A stretch of DNA of 64,000 bases from Rhizobium esperanzae (lineage in GTDB: Bacteria > Pseudomonadota > Alphaproteobacteria > Rhizobiales > Rhizobiaceae). Location of the stretch: the NCBI RefSeq assembly GCF_002204185.1, contig NZ_MXPU01000001.1, positions 310,001 through 374,000 of the forward strand, read 5' to 3'. Shown piece after piece: positions 28,141 to 37,122 of this stretch (position 1 is the first letter of the stretch; every line of letters starts with the position of its first letter). The notes under the pieces are model-generated. The model was not told the origin of the DNA, ran no database searches, and saw only the letters and a program-made list of their open reading frames with translations. The position numbers and the translations under genes were made by a program.

Positions 28141-28710
28141 TCATCGGCCGCCGCGATCGAGCACGACGCAATAGCGCGCCGGCGCATTGCCGGGATTATA
28201 AAAGGAATGGCCCTCGCCGACGGGCATGAAAAGGCAATCGCCTGGACGCAGCCGGTAGACCGTCTCACCCGCCGTCATCTCCAACTCGCCGTCGAACAGC
28301 CAGACATGCTGCGTCATGTCATGGGATGCCGCATGCGGTGGGAAGCTGACGCGGGCGCCGGGTGGAAATTCGACTTCGACGATATCGACGGCGGAGCCGG
28401 TGCCGGGCGCCGACACCGCGCGCCTGAGATAACCGGTTTCCGGATCGCGCCAGACCTGCTGCTCCTGCCGCCGCGCCAGCGGCGAGGCCTGCTGCCCCTC
28501 CTCTGCAAAGAAGGCTGAGAGCGACAGGCCGAGCGCGGCGCAGACCCTTGCCAGCAGCGAGGCGGTCGGGCTCGCCTCCGCCCGCTCGATGCGCGAAATC
28601 ATCGCGCGGCTGACGCCCGACGCCTCGGCAAGCTCATCCAGCGTCAGGCCCTTTTCCAGCCGCAAGGTGCGAATGCGGCTGCCGATCGCCTGTTCGAGTT
28701 CCTGTTCCAT
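28141..28710 (-). CDS. XRE-family regulator with C-terminal cupin domain
   Basis: A 189-residue regulator. The lambda-repressor-type HTH (about 10-65) reads RIRTLRLEKGLTLDELAEASGVSRAMISRIERAEASPTASLLARVCAALG. The cupin domain (about 105-185) contains VEFPPGARVSFPPH, THVW-like and GDCLFMPVGEGHSFYNPG segments. This XRE-cupin class (PuuR/SutR-like) senses a small ligand in the cupin. It is divergent from tenA, with a long inverted repeat between the two genes, and it precedes a GNAT gene. The ligand could relate to amino or thiamin-type metabolites, but this is a guess. Confidence 0.88.
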   Translation of the reverse strand: MEQELEQAIGSRIRTLRLEKGLTLDELAEASGVSRAMISRIERAEASPTASLLARVCAALGLSLSAFFAEEGQQASPLARRQEQQVWRDPETGYLRRAVSAPGTGSAVDIVEVEFPPGARVSFPPHAASHDMTQHVWLFDGELEMTAGETVYRLRPGDCLFMPVGEGHSFYNPGNAPARYCVVLDRGGR

Positions 28711-28721
28711 CGCCGATCCCT

Positions 28722-28762
28722 GATTCTACTATATGAGAATTATATTATCTCATGATAGAATC
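28722..28762. promoter_or_regulatory. Long imperfect inverted repeat between XRE-cupin and tenA genes
   Basis: GATTCTA (28722-28728) pairs with TAGAATC (28756-28762), and ATGAGA (28733-28738) with TCTCAT (28748-28753), around an AT-rich centre. It lies 11 bp upstream of the regulator start and is a natural operator candidate for it. Confidence 0.55.
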
Positions 28763-28847
28763 AAGCCTCCCTCGATGCTTCATCTCGCTTGCCTTCACCC
28801 CCGCGCCGCCGATATATGGCAGCGGCGCTTGCAGAGCGGAGGACATC

Positions 28848-29546
28848 ATGGACGGCAGCATGCAGAACACCGAAATCACGGGAAGCTTCACGGCCGCCGC
28901 CTGGGAGCAGATCAAACCTCTTATGGCCGAGATCGAGCGATTGCCGCTCTTGGAACGGCTTTCGGACGGCACGCTGCCGCCGGAGGTTTTCCGTCACTAC
29001 ATCCTGCAAGACGCAATCTATCTGAAGCATTATGCCCGGTGCCTCGCCATCGTCGCAGCCAAGGCGCCCGACAATGCACAGGTTCTGCGCTTCCTCGGTT
29101 CGGCGCAGAAGGCCATCACCGTCGAGCAGGGCCTGCATGCGGGCTTCCTCTCGCAGTTCGGCATTTCGAGCGCGGATGTGACGGCCGCCGAGCCCTCGCC
29201 TTCCTGTTTCGCCTATACGAATTTCCTTCTGGCGACCGCCTATCACAGCTCCTATGCCGTTGCGCTTTCGGCCATCCTGCCCTGCTTCTGGATCTACATG
29301 CATGTCGGCGAAGGCATCAAAGGCAGGCCTGTTATCGACGGCAATGTTTTTCAGGCCTGGATCAACACCTATGGCGATCCGCAATTTGCAGCCGGCGCCC
29401 GCGAGGTGATCGCACTGACCGATATCGCCGCCCGCGCGGCATCGGAGGCGGAGCGTGCCGCGATGATGGACGTTTTCGTGCGCGCCTCGCAATATGAATG
29501 GATGTTCTGGGACTCGGCCTGGCGGCTGGAGACCTGGCCGGTCTGA
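28848..29546 (+). CDS. tenA: TenA-family aminopyrimidine aminohydrolase / thiaminase II
   Basis: A 232-residue all-helical TenA protein. TenA hydrolyses 5-aminomethyl-HMP to HMP in thiamin salvage. Likely active-site residues are the Asp in FRHYILQDAIYLKHYAR, the Cys in AILPCFWIYMHVG, and the Glu in YEWMFWDSAW near the C-terminus. The start at 28848 is preceded by GCGGAGGAC; an earlier in-frame ATG at 28752 lies inside the inverted repeat and lacks a ribosome site. No other thiamin genes are adjacent, and the neighbouring XRE-cupin regulator probably controls it (inference). Confidence 0.88.
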   Translation: MDGSMQNTEITGSFTAAAWEQIKPLMAEIERLPLLERLSDGTLPPEVFRHYILQDAIYLKHYARCLAIVAAKAPDNAQVLRFLGSAQKAITVEQGLHAGFLSQFGISSADVTAAEPSPSCFAYTNFLLATAYHSSYAVALSAILPCFWIYMHVGEGIKGRPVIDGNVFQAWINTYGDPQFAAGAREVIALTDIAARAASEAERAAMMDVFVRASQYEWMFWDSAWRLETWPV

Positions 29547-29623
29547 CGCACGCTGGGCAGACCCGCAAAATAGCGTAAAATCCGGGATAATTACCGCTTT
29601 GCGGCAGGGAGCGGCGCTGCTAT

Positions 29624-31456
<1,833 letters not shown>

Positions 31457-31473
31457 CGCTTCTCAATGACGTC

Positions 31474-31498
31474 TTATGCGCATATGATCTGCGCATAA
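31474..31498. promoter_or_regulatory. Candidate ccdAB operator
   Basis: TTATGCGC and GCGCATAA form perfect 8-bp inverted arms nine bases apart, ending 15 bp before the ccdA start and just upstream of its CGAGGAG site. Toxin-antitoxin pairs of this type are autoregulated through such repeats; binding is inferred. Confidence 0.6.
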
Positions 31499-31513
31499 CA
31501 CGAGGAGATCCTT

Positions 31514-31744
31514 ATGGGTCATCAGGCGAGAAAAGCAGCGAATCTTTCACTTGATGAAAGCCTCGTTTCCCAGGCCCGCGAGCTCAAGATCAACATATCC
31601 AGGGCGGCGGAAGAAGGTATCGCGAAAGCGATAAAGGCGGAACGCGAGCGGCTGTGGCGGATCGAGAACGCCGAGGCTATCGCCGCTTCCAATGCTTATG
31701 TCGAGAAGCACGGCCTGCCTTTTCAGAAATATCGACAGTTCTGA
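31514..31744 (+). CDS. ccdA: Type II antitoxin, CcdA family
   Basis: A 76-residue antitoxin. The N-terminal ribbon-helix-helix (about 5-45) reads KAANLSLDESLVSQARELKINISRAAEEGIAKAI, and the C-terminal tail (about 46-76, ENAEAIAASNAYVEKHGLPF) is the toxin-wrapping part conserved in CcdA. It overlaps the toxin start by one base (TGATG), giving translational coupling. An inverted repeat upstream is the likely autoregulatory site. It lies just downstream of lepA on the chromosome. Confidence 0.92.
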   Translation: MGHQARKAANLSLDESLVSQARELKINISRAAEEGIAKAIKAERERLWRIENAEAIAASNAYVEKHGLPFQKYRQF

Positions 31745-32043
31745 TGGCTCGGTTTCATGTTTACAATCTGATGCATAGCGATGCGTTCGCCCTCGATCTG
31801 CAGTCAGACCTACACGGCGAGCTGACGACGCGAATCATGGCGCCGATGCTTCCGCTGGAAGCTCTTCCCAAAATCATGCGTCAGCTCAATCCGCAATTCG
31901 TCATCAATGACGTGCCATACGTGATGGCGACCCAGTTTATCGGTGCGGTTTCCACTAAGGAGATCGGCGTCGTTGCCGCGGATCTCACCTCCGATAGCGA
32001 TCGCATCGTCGCTGCCGTCGATTTTCTTTTCCAAGGCTTCTAA
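31744..32043 (+). CDS. ccdB: Type II toxin, CcdB family
   Basis: A 99-residue CcdB-fold protein beginning MARFHVYNLM, with the core segments LQSDLHGELTTRIMAPMLP and VMATQFIGAVSTKEIG. CcdB of plasmid F poisons DNA gyrase through its last three residues, Trp-Gly-Ile. Here the chain ends LFQGF, so the Gly is kept but Trp is replaced by Gln and Ile by Phe. The protein may be a weaker or altered gyrase poison, or act otherwise. Its ATG is fixed by the one-base overlap with ccdA. Confidence 0.88.
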   Translation: MARFHVYNLMHSDAFALDLQSDLHGELTTRIMAPMLPLEALPKIMRQLNPQFVINDVPYVMATQFIGAVSTKEIGVVAADLTSDSDRIVAAVDFLFQGF

Positions 32044-32047
32044 GCCC

Positions 32048-32500
32048 TCACCTCCTGCCCATATACTCCTTCACCAGCCCCTCATAGGCGTCCATCTCGG
32101 GTAGCGCTTCGTAACTATACACCGCGCCGGTCTCGGCAAACGACAGCTTCTCGCTCGTCCATGTCTCGATGAAGGGCTTGAACCAGCTGGGGTCGTCGAG
32201 CATGGTGACGCGTAGATTGACGAACCAGTCCATGCCTTCCGGCCGGGTGAACATCCAACTCATGCAGTGCGGGCAGAAATAGTGCTTGGTGGCGCCGTGC
32301 AGGCCGCCGATAACAGGCTCGCCCTTGGTAATCTCGAAGCCTTCGCTGGGGATGGCGGCACTTAGCGAATAGGCGCTCGCCGTCATCTTCTGGCAGCCTG
32401 TGCAATGGCAGGCCATGGCCAGCAGCGGCGGAGCGCTGATCTTCAAGCGCACTCGGCCGCAGCGGCAGCCGCCTTCCATGGGCAAATTCGGTGACGTCAT
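32048..32500 (-). CDS. GFA-family protein (Mss4-like zinc fold)
   Basis: A 150-residue protein of the GFA family, named after glutathione-dependent formaldehyde-activating enzyme. Zinc ligands are visible as CRCG (12-15), CHCTGC (31-36) and CPHC (76-79). Enzymatic GFA activity is proven for few members, so the role is uncertain. It ends 4 bp from the convergent ccdB gene. Confidence 0.87.
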   Translation of the reverse strand: MTSPNLPMEGGCRCGRVRLKISAPPLLAMACHCTGCQKMTASAYSLSAAIPSEGFEITKGEPVIGGLHGATKHYFCPHCMSWMFTRPEGMDWFVNLRVTMLDDPSWFKPFIETWTSEKLSFAETGAVYSYEALPEMDAYEGLVKEYMGRR

Positions 32501-32542
32501 GATATCTCTCCCCTTCCGTCCTCTGATCTAGAGGAGGCGGCG

Positions 32543-33097
32543 TCATTGTCGAGGGAGCGGACGCGCGGGATTGCCGACCACCGTTGCGCCCGCCGGCACA
32601 TCCTTCGTGACGACGGCGCCCGCACCCACGATCGCGCCATCGCCGATCGTCACGCCGCCGAGGATGATGGCGCCGCCGCCGATCCAGACGTCGCTGCCGA
32701 TTGCGACCGGCCGGGCGATCTCGATTCCCCTACTGCGAAGCGCCGGATCTTTGTGATGCTCGGCGCAATAGATCTGCACGCCCGGGCCGAACATGGTGCG
32801 ATCGCCGATCGTCACGCTGCCGGAATCAAGGATGGTGCAGCCGGCATTGACATAGACGCGCTCGCCGAGAACGACATTGATGCCGTAGGAGCAGTGAAAC
32901 GGCGCTTCGATAAAGATATCGGAGGCGGCTTGTGCAAAAAGCGCCCTGAGGGCGGGGGCTGCGGGGCCGCGCTCGTCCGGCGGCAGCGTATTGTGGGCGT
33001 GGACGGCGAGCCGCGCCTGCCGGCGTAGGTGATCGAGCTCGTCGTCAAGGCAGCAATACCACTCACCCGCCACCATCTTCTCGCGTTCGCTTGCCAT
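32543..33097 (-). CDS. Maltose/galactoside O-acetyltransferase-like (NodL/LacA type)
   Basis: A 184-residue left-handed beta-helix acetyltransferase. The N-terminal mac domain reads [24 protein letters not shown]. Hexapeptide repeats follow, with [13 protein letters not shown], the catalytic-type His in [13 protein letters not shown], and [33 protein letters not shown] at the coenzyme-binding end. The family acetylates sugars with acetyl-CoA; NodL modifies Nod factors, but no nod genes are near, so a general sugar detoxification role is as likely. The start at 33097 gives a normal N-terminus. It is 13 bp after the amidotransferase stop. Confidence 0.88.
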   Translation of the reverse strand: MASEREKMVAGEWYCCLDDELDHLRRQARLAVHAHNTLPPDERGPAAPALRALFAQAASDIFIEAPFHCSYGINVVLGERVYVNAGCTILDSGSVTIGDRTMFGPGVQIYCAEHHKDPALRSRGIEIARPVAIGSDVWIGGGAIILGGVTIGDGAIVGAGAVVTKDVPAGATVVGNPARPLPRQ

Positions 33098-33110
33098 CAG
33101 CGCATCGCCT

Positions 33111-33848
33111 TCAAGCCGGGACCTGCGACAGCATCTCGACCTCTTGCCGTTCGATCTGCCCGACCCAGGCGCGGGCGATGGCAAGGCCGGCGGCATCGGC
33201 GCCACCAGCATGCTGCGCAGCCAACTCGGCATAGCTTTCCAGCCAGCCGGGCGCGATTCGCTCGATCGTATCGGGGAATTCCGCCTTCCACTGCTCGATC
33301 ACGGTTCTATCAGCCTCGAAATGAAACTGCGTGCCGTAGACGGCGCGGCCGATGCGGAAAGCCTGGTTTTCGGCGACAGGGCTGCTCGCGAGACGAACGG
33401 CGCCTGCAGGCAGTGAAAAGGTGTCGGCATGCCACTCGAAGATGGTGAATTCTCCGCCAAGCGCCGAGAGCAGCGGATCGGCTCGGCCTTCATCGGTGAC
33501 GCCGATGCTGTGCCAGCCGAATTCGCGGGCGGTTCCGAGATGGTTGTCGGCGCCATAGGCGCGGGCAAGGATCTGGCTGCCGAGGCAGATGCCGAGCACG
33601 GCCTTGCCGGCATCGCCGAAGCGGCGCGCGAGCCGGGCGAGCTCCGGCAGATAGGGATGCGTCTCGTCATCCAGCGCGCTCTGCTCGCCGCCGAGAACGA
33701 CAAGCGCGTCATGGCCGGCTATGTCTGGCGGCAGGATGCCATCCCGCCAGACCCGGAACCACTCGATCTCAGCACCCGCCTCGTCGAGCGCGGTCGCAAG
33801 CGCGCCGAGGCCGGTGTTGCGCATATTTTCGACGACTGCGACTCGCAT
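33111..33848 (-). CDS. Class I glutamine amidotransferase
   Basis: A 245-residue stand-alone class I GATase of the GuaA-like type. The triad is visible: C88 in LGICLGSQ, and H176 and E178 in [10 protein letters not shown]. The start at 33848 follows GGGGAGAA. Similar proteins include gamma-glutamyl hydrolases for putrescine or unusual glutamyl compounds; the acceptor partner is unknown. It shares an operon with the downstream acetyltransferase and is divergent from the SelW-like gene. Confidence 0.85.
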   Translation of the reverse strand: MRVAVVENMRNTGLGALATALDEAGAEIEWFRVWRDGILPPDIAGHDALVVLGGEQSALDDETHPYLPELARLARRFGDAGKAVLGICLGSQILARAYGADNHLGTAREFGWHSIGVTDEGRADPLLSALGGEFTIFEWHADTFSLPAGAVRLASSPVAENQAFRIGRAVYGTQFHFEADRTVIEQWKAEFPDTIERIAPGWLESYAELAAQHAGGADAAGLAIARAWVGQIERQEVEMLSQVPA

Positions 33849-33973
33849 AGGTTCTCCCCGGTGGCCGGCAGGAAGAGACCATGGCGGAGAACAGCGCGCA
33901 AGATGCTTGCGCATGCGCGATTGCTTCCGCCCGCTGCAAGGGCTTAAATCACGCCAAACGAAAGGAAAACACC

Positions 33974-34267
33974 ATGACCGAAAAAGCCCGCATCTCGATC
34001 CTCTACTGCACCCAGTGCAACTGGCTGCTGCGCGCCGCCTGGATGGCGCAGGAGCTGCTGAGCACCTTTTCCGACAGTCTCGGGGAGGTGGCGCTGATCC
34101 CCGGCACCGGCGGCAATTTCGAAATCCGCGTCAATGGAGATCTCATCTGGGAGCGTAAGCGCGACGGCGGCTTTCCCGGGCCGAAGGAGCTGAAGCAACG
34201 CGTCCGCGACATCATCGAGCCCGGCCGCGATCTCGGCCATGTCGACCGCGTCTCGCACGAAAGCTGA
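33974..34267 (+). CDS. SelT/SelW/SelH-family (Rdx) protein
   Basis: A 97-residue thioredoxin-like protein. The redox motif is CTQC (11-14) in ISILYCTQCNWLLRAAWMAQELL; in animal SelW the second Cys position is selenocysteine, and here both are Cys. The central GTGGNFEIRVNGDLIW and the C-terminal GGFPGPKELKQRVRDII are family features. The function is probably thiol redox signalling but is not known for bacterial members. AAAGGAAA precedes the ATG. Confidence 0.9.
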   Translation: MTEKARISILYCTQCNWLLRAAWMAQELLSTFSDSLGEVALIPGTGGNFEIRVNGDLIWERKRDGGFPGPKELKQRVRDIIEPGRDLGHVDRVSHES

Positions 34268-34277
34268 CCAAACCCGC

Positions 34278-34685
34278 TCAGCGATAGGGCGAGCGGCAGA
34301 CCCTGTAGACGCCTTCATAAGTGAGGAAGTGATCCGTCCGCGGATTATAGGAACGGTATTCATTGGTGCACCAGGCGATGTGCTTGTTCATATCCCGTGC
34401 CGGCTGCACCTGGCGCACCGGCGGCGGGTCATAGGTCAGCTGCGGCCGCCCCGCCGCGCCCGGCAGATAATAGGTCGGCCCCGCGCCGCGCGGACGGTAA
34501 TTCGGCTGGACATAGGCCGGGCGATGCCATTGCTGCGGCCCAAAACCGAAGCAGCCGCGAAAATCGCAGAGCGTCGAGCCCGTGTTGACCGGCCCGAGAC
34601 CCGGCTTCGGCGAATCAGCGCCGGCCACGACAGGCGCGAAAACGGCAAAAAGGCCGGCGAGCAGAAGCGTGCGGGCAGCAGGCAT
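34278..34685 (-). CDS. Secreted BA14K-like protein
   Basis: A 135-residue exported protein. The signal peptide is about residues 1-23. The mature N-terminal half is Pro/Gly/Tyr-rich (low complexity). The C-terminal module HIAWCTNEYRSYNPRTDHFLTYEGVYRVC matches the BA14K (Brucella 14-kDa antigen) pattern, W-C-x-x-x-Y-R-S-Y-N-P. BA14K proteins are common in Rhizobiales and their role is unknown. It ends 10 bp from the convergent SelW-like gene. Confidence 0.8.
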   Translation of the reverse strand: MPAARTLLLAGLFAVFAPVVAGADSPKPGLGPVNTGSTLCDFRGCFGFGPQQWHRPAYVQPNYRPRGAGPTYYLPGAAGRPQLTYDPPPVRQVQPARDMNKHIAWCTNEYRSYNPRTDHFLTYEGVYRVCRSPYR

Positions 34686-34814
34686 GAGGCGTTCCTTTCG
34701 AGACCCCCTCTATATAGGGCGCCCGGAGCGAACCGCTATGTCTCCCCTCCAGCCGCTCCCTCGCATGTGATCGGCTGTTTTTTGCAGACTGTCAGGAAAA
34801 CTTCAAAAACCCAG

Positions 34815-34843
34815 TTGACAGTCACGAGCCACCCCCTTACATC
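34815..34843 (+). promoter_or_regulatory. Promoter of tRNA-Leu
   Basis: TTGACA (34815-34820) and TACATC (34838-34843) are spaced by exactly 17 bp, ending 10 bp before the mature tRNA 5' end. It is a near-consensus sigma-70 promoter. Confidence 0.8.
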
Positions 34844-34853
34844 GCTCTCCGTC

Positions 34854-34938
34854 GCCCAGATGGCGGAATTGGTAGACGCGCAGGTTTCAGGTACCTGTGC
34901 CGCGAGGCGTGGAGGTTCGAGTCCTCTTCTGGGCACCA
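34854..34938 (+). tRNA. tRNA-Leu (anticodon CAG)
   Basis: Acceptor arms GCCCAGA and TCTGGGC pair perfectly, followed by A and an encoded CCA. The anticodon stem CAGGT/ACCTG encloses loop TTCAGGT with CAG at 34888-34890. A long variable arm (class II) and GGTTCGAGTCC T-arm are present. CAG reads CUG leucine codons. It has its own promoter. Confidence 0.96.
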
Positions 34939-35067
34939 TTTCCTTTTGATCGCTGCCAAGATCAATATTCGAACCTTTCCAAAAATTGCGCACTTGGCTC
35001 TGTTGGCAGAGGCCATTGACGTGCTTGCCTGGATACCGGTTCCGTGAGCGGCGCATGTTGAAGCCAG

Positions 35068-35358
35068 TCACGCCGCCATGTGGCGTGTCGTCTTCCCGCT
35101 TTCCGATACGACCGACAAAGCTGTAATGCCGGCTTCTCTGGCGGCGCGAAGAAGCAACTCCCTCAATTCCTCCATCCCGGCCTCTCCCGCGACGGCATCG
35201 TCGCAAGCCTTTACAGCCGCGACATATTCCTCTCCATCGTCGAACGGCCAATCCATTATCAGAACTTCGGCTGCGTCTCGGAGCGTCTTGACGATCCTTC
35301 GCCGACCGCCAAGAAAGAGGACGAGAGGTGGAAAATTCGGTGATGCGTTCCATTGCAT
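35068..35358 (-). CDS. DUF982 family protein
   Basis: A 96-residue protein of DUF982, a small family expanded in Rhizobium and relatives. The pattern includes RRRIVKTLRDAAEVLIMDWP, EYVAAVKACDDAVAG and LRELLLRAAREAGI. The function is unknown. The ATG at 35358 follows GGGAG. It stands alone between the tRNA gene and the surface-carbohydrate cluster, which is divergent from it. Confidence 0.8.
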   Translation of the reverse strand: MQWNASPNFPPLVLFLGGRRRIVKTLRDAAEVLIMDWPFDDGEEYVAAVKACDDAVAGEAGMEELRELLLRAAREAGITALSVVSESGKTTRHMAA

Positions 35359-35667
35359 GACACTTTCTCCCAAAGGTTAGAATATTAGTAATGATGCAAG
35401 AAGCGTGCCGGGGAGCGGAAGGCGCTCCTGGAAGTTCTGAGCCATTTTCGCGAGATCGCCGGCGGGTCTCGCACTCACTGCCTTTGGCATCGCGGCCCGG
35501 ACATATTAAGCTGAAAGGACATCAACTGATTCGACCGTTCCAGAATCGTTGACCCCATCTCTTCTATGACCCCTAGATCAGCGGGTTTCATGAGGAGGCC
35601 TGGCGATGGATGTCAGCGCATTGCAAATGTGTGAAACACGCTAATAGCAGTTCCAGGCCAAGTCTCG
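35359..35667. other. Intergenic region upstream of the acyl/NeuB-type cluster
   Basis: This 309-bp gap separates the divergent DUF982 gene from the accessory cluster and should contain the cluster promoter. It holds a small stem (GCGAGA/TCTCGC around 35450-35475) and a 12-codon open frame with a strong ribosome site (listed separately). No clear -35/-10 pair was picked with confidence. Confidence 0.5.
35606..35644 (+). CDS. Possible 12-residue leader peptide
   Basis: ATG at 35606 follows GAGGAGG (35592-35598) and encodes MDVSALQMCETR before TAA, 23 bp ahead of the first cluster gene, whose own ribosome site is weak. It could be a translated leader, coupling device or remnant of a longer gene. 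There is no family evidence. Confidence 0.25.
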   Translation: MDVSALQMCETR

Positions 35668-37122
35668 ATGGTAGCACCCATTGCAAATTCCACCCGGCTG
35701 ATGGACGCCGTCTCCTTTCATATCGATCACATTCTGTTCGAATGTGACGACGGAACCAGCATTTCCAGTTCGAGCCTGCTGGAATTCAGCGCGCAGCGCG
35801 CATTTCGACAGACGCCCCGGCGGCTGGTCTTCTGCATGTGCGAGAACGACCCGGGCGGTTTGCTGGGCTATCTCAGCCTACTCAAACTCGATGCGGTTCC
35901 GCTGATGCTGAGCGCTAGCCTGGCAGCGGCGCAATTTGAGAAACTGGTGTCGGCCTATCGTCCGGGTTTTGCATGGCTGCCGGACCACCGAGCCGGTGAA
36001 TTCGGCGACGGGCATGTGCTGCTCTCTCACATGGGATATAGTCTCGTCGCCGCCGGGGCAGATGAAGCTTATCCGATCGACGATTCGTTGGCGCTGCTGC
36101 TCAGCACCTCGGGAAGCACGGGAACGCCGAAGTTCGTGCGGCTTTCGCACGACAATATCCTCGCCAATGCCGAGGCCATCAGCACCTATCTGGGCTTGAC
36201 AGGCGAGGAGCGGCCGATCACGACGCTGCCGCCGAGCTATTCCTACGGTCTTTCAATCATCCACAGCCATCTTCTGGCGGGAGCCACGATCGCGCTGACC
36301 AACAAGACCTTCTTCGATCGGGCATTTTGGGACTTTCTGAAATCGTCGAAGGCGACGAGTTTCGGCGGCGTGCCCTATCATTACGAAATGCTGAAGAAAC
36401 TGCGCTTTCCATCCATGGATCTTCCGAGCCTCAGGAGCCTGACGCAGGCGGGCGCGCGGATGGAACCCGAACTGACGCGCGACTTCGCCGAGCTTTGCGC
36501 CAACAAGGGTATCCGCTATTTCAGCATGTACGGGCAGACCGAAGCCACCGCGCGGATGTCCTATCTCTCTCCCGACAGGGCGATCGAGAAGGCCGGCAGC
36601 ATCGGCCGGCCGATCCCGGGCGGCGCATTTTGGCTCGAGGACGAGCACGGGCAGAAGATCGAGGGCAACGACGCAGCGGGCGAGCTCGTATATTACGGCC
36701 GCAACGTCTCGATGGGCTATGCGGAGGGTTATCGGGATCTGGCGCTCGGCGACGAGCGAGGCGGCGTTCTGCGCACAGGCGATATCGCCCGCCGGGACGC
36801 CGAAGGCGATTATTACATCGTCGGGCGTCTGAAGCGTTTCCTCAAAATGTTCGGCCATCGCATCAATCTGCAGGATGTCGAGGCGCAGTTGCTGGCGGCC
36901 GGTCACACCGTCGTCTGTGCTGGCCAGGACGATCAGCTGGAAATTTACCTCCCTCAAGGCTCCGGCGAGGCCGGTAAGCTCATCAAGGCCAAACTCATTT
37001 CGGATCTGAAGATCAGCCCGAAAGCGATCAGCGTCTATGCGATTGCCGAGCTGCCGCGGAATGATTCCGGCAAGATCCAATATAATCAGCTGAAATCATC
37101 TGCCGGGGATAACCTCGCATGA
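35668..37122 (+). CDS. AMP-dependent acyl ligase (ANL superfamily)
   Basis: A 484-residue adenylating enzyme that should activate a carboxylic acid as acyl-AMP and pass it to CoA or to an acyl carrier protein. The P-loop STSGSTGTPK is at 146-155, the A5-type motif is YGQTEATARMSYL, then TGDIARRD and GRLKRFLKMFGHRINLQDVE (hinge), and the C-terminal catalytic Lys is probably K469 in NDSGKIQY. It is shorter than typical acyl-CoA synthetases. It is the first gene of the block and overlaps the luxE-like gene by 4 bp; the ACP three genes downstream is its likely acceptor (inference). Acid substrate unknown. Confidence 0.85.
   Translation: MVAPIANSTRLMDAVSFHIDHILFECDDGTSISSSSLLEFSAQRAFRQTPRRLVFCMCENDPGGLLGYLSLLKLDAVPLMLSASLAAAQFEKLVSAYRPGFAWLPDHRAGEFGDGHVLLSHMGYSLVAAGADEAYPIDDSLALLLSTSGSTGTPKFVRLSHDNILANAEAISTYLGLTGEERPITTLPPSYSYGLSIIHSHLLAGATIALTNKTFFDRAFWDFLKSSKATSFGGVPYHYEMLKKLRFPSMDLPSLRSLTQAGARMEPELTRDFAELCANKGIRYFSMYGQTEATARMSYLSPDRAIEKAGSIGRPIPGGAFWLEDEHGQKIEGNDAAGELVYYGRNVSMGYAEGYRDLALGDERGGVLRTGDIARRDAEGDYYIVGRLKRFLKMFGHRINLQDVEAQLLAAGHTVVCAGQDDQLEIYLPQGSGEAGKLIKAKLISDLKISPKAISVYAIAELPRNDSGKIQYNQLKSSAGDNLA

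Noticed and set aside
34239..34949. 236-codon plus frame covering the BA14K gene and the tRNA
   Set aside because: It reads through the tRNA gene and its promoter and opposes a protein with a clear signal peptide and BA14K module.
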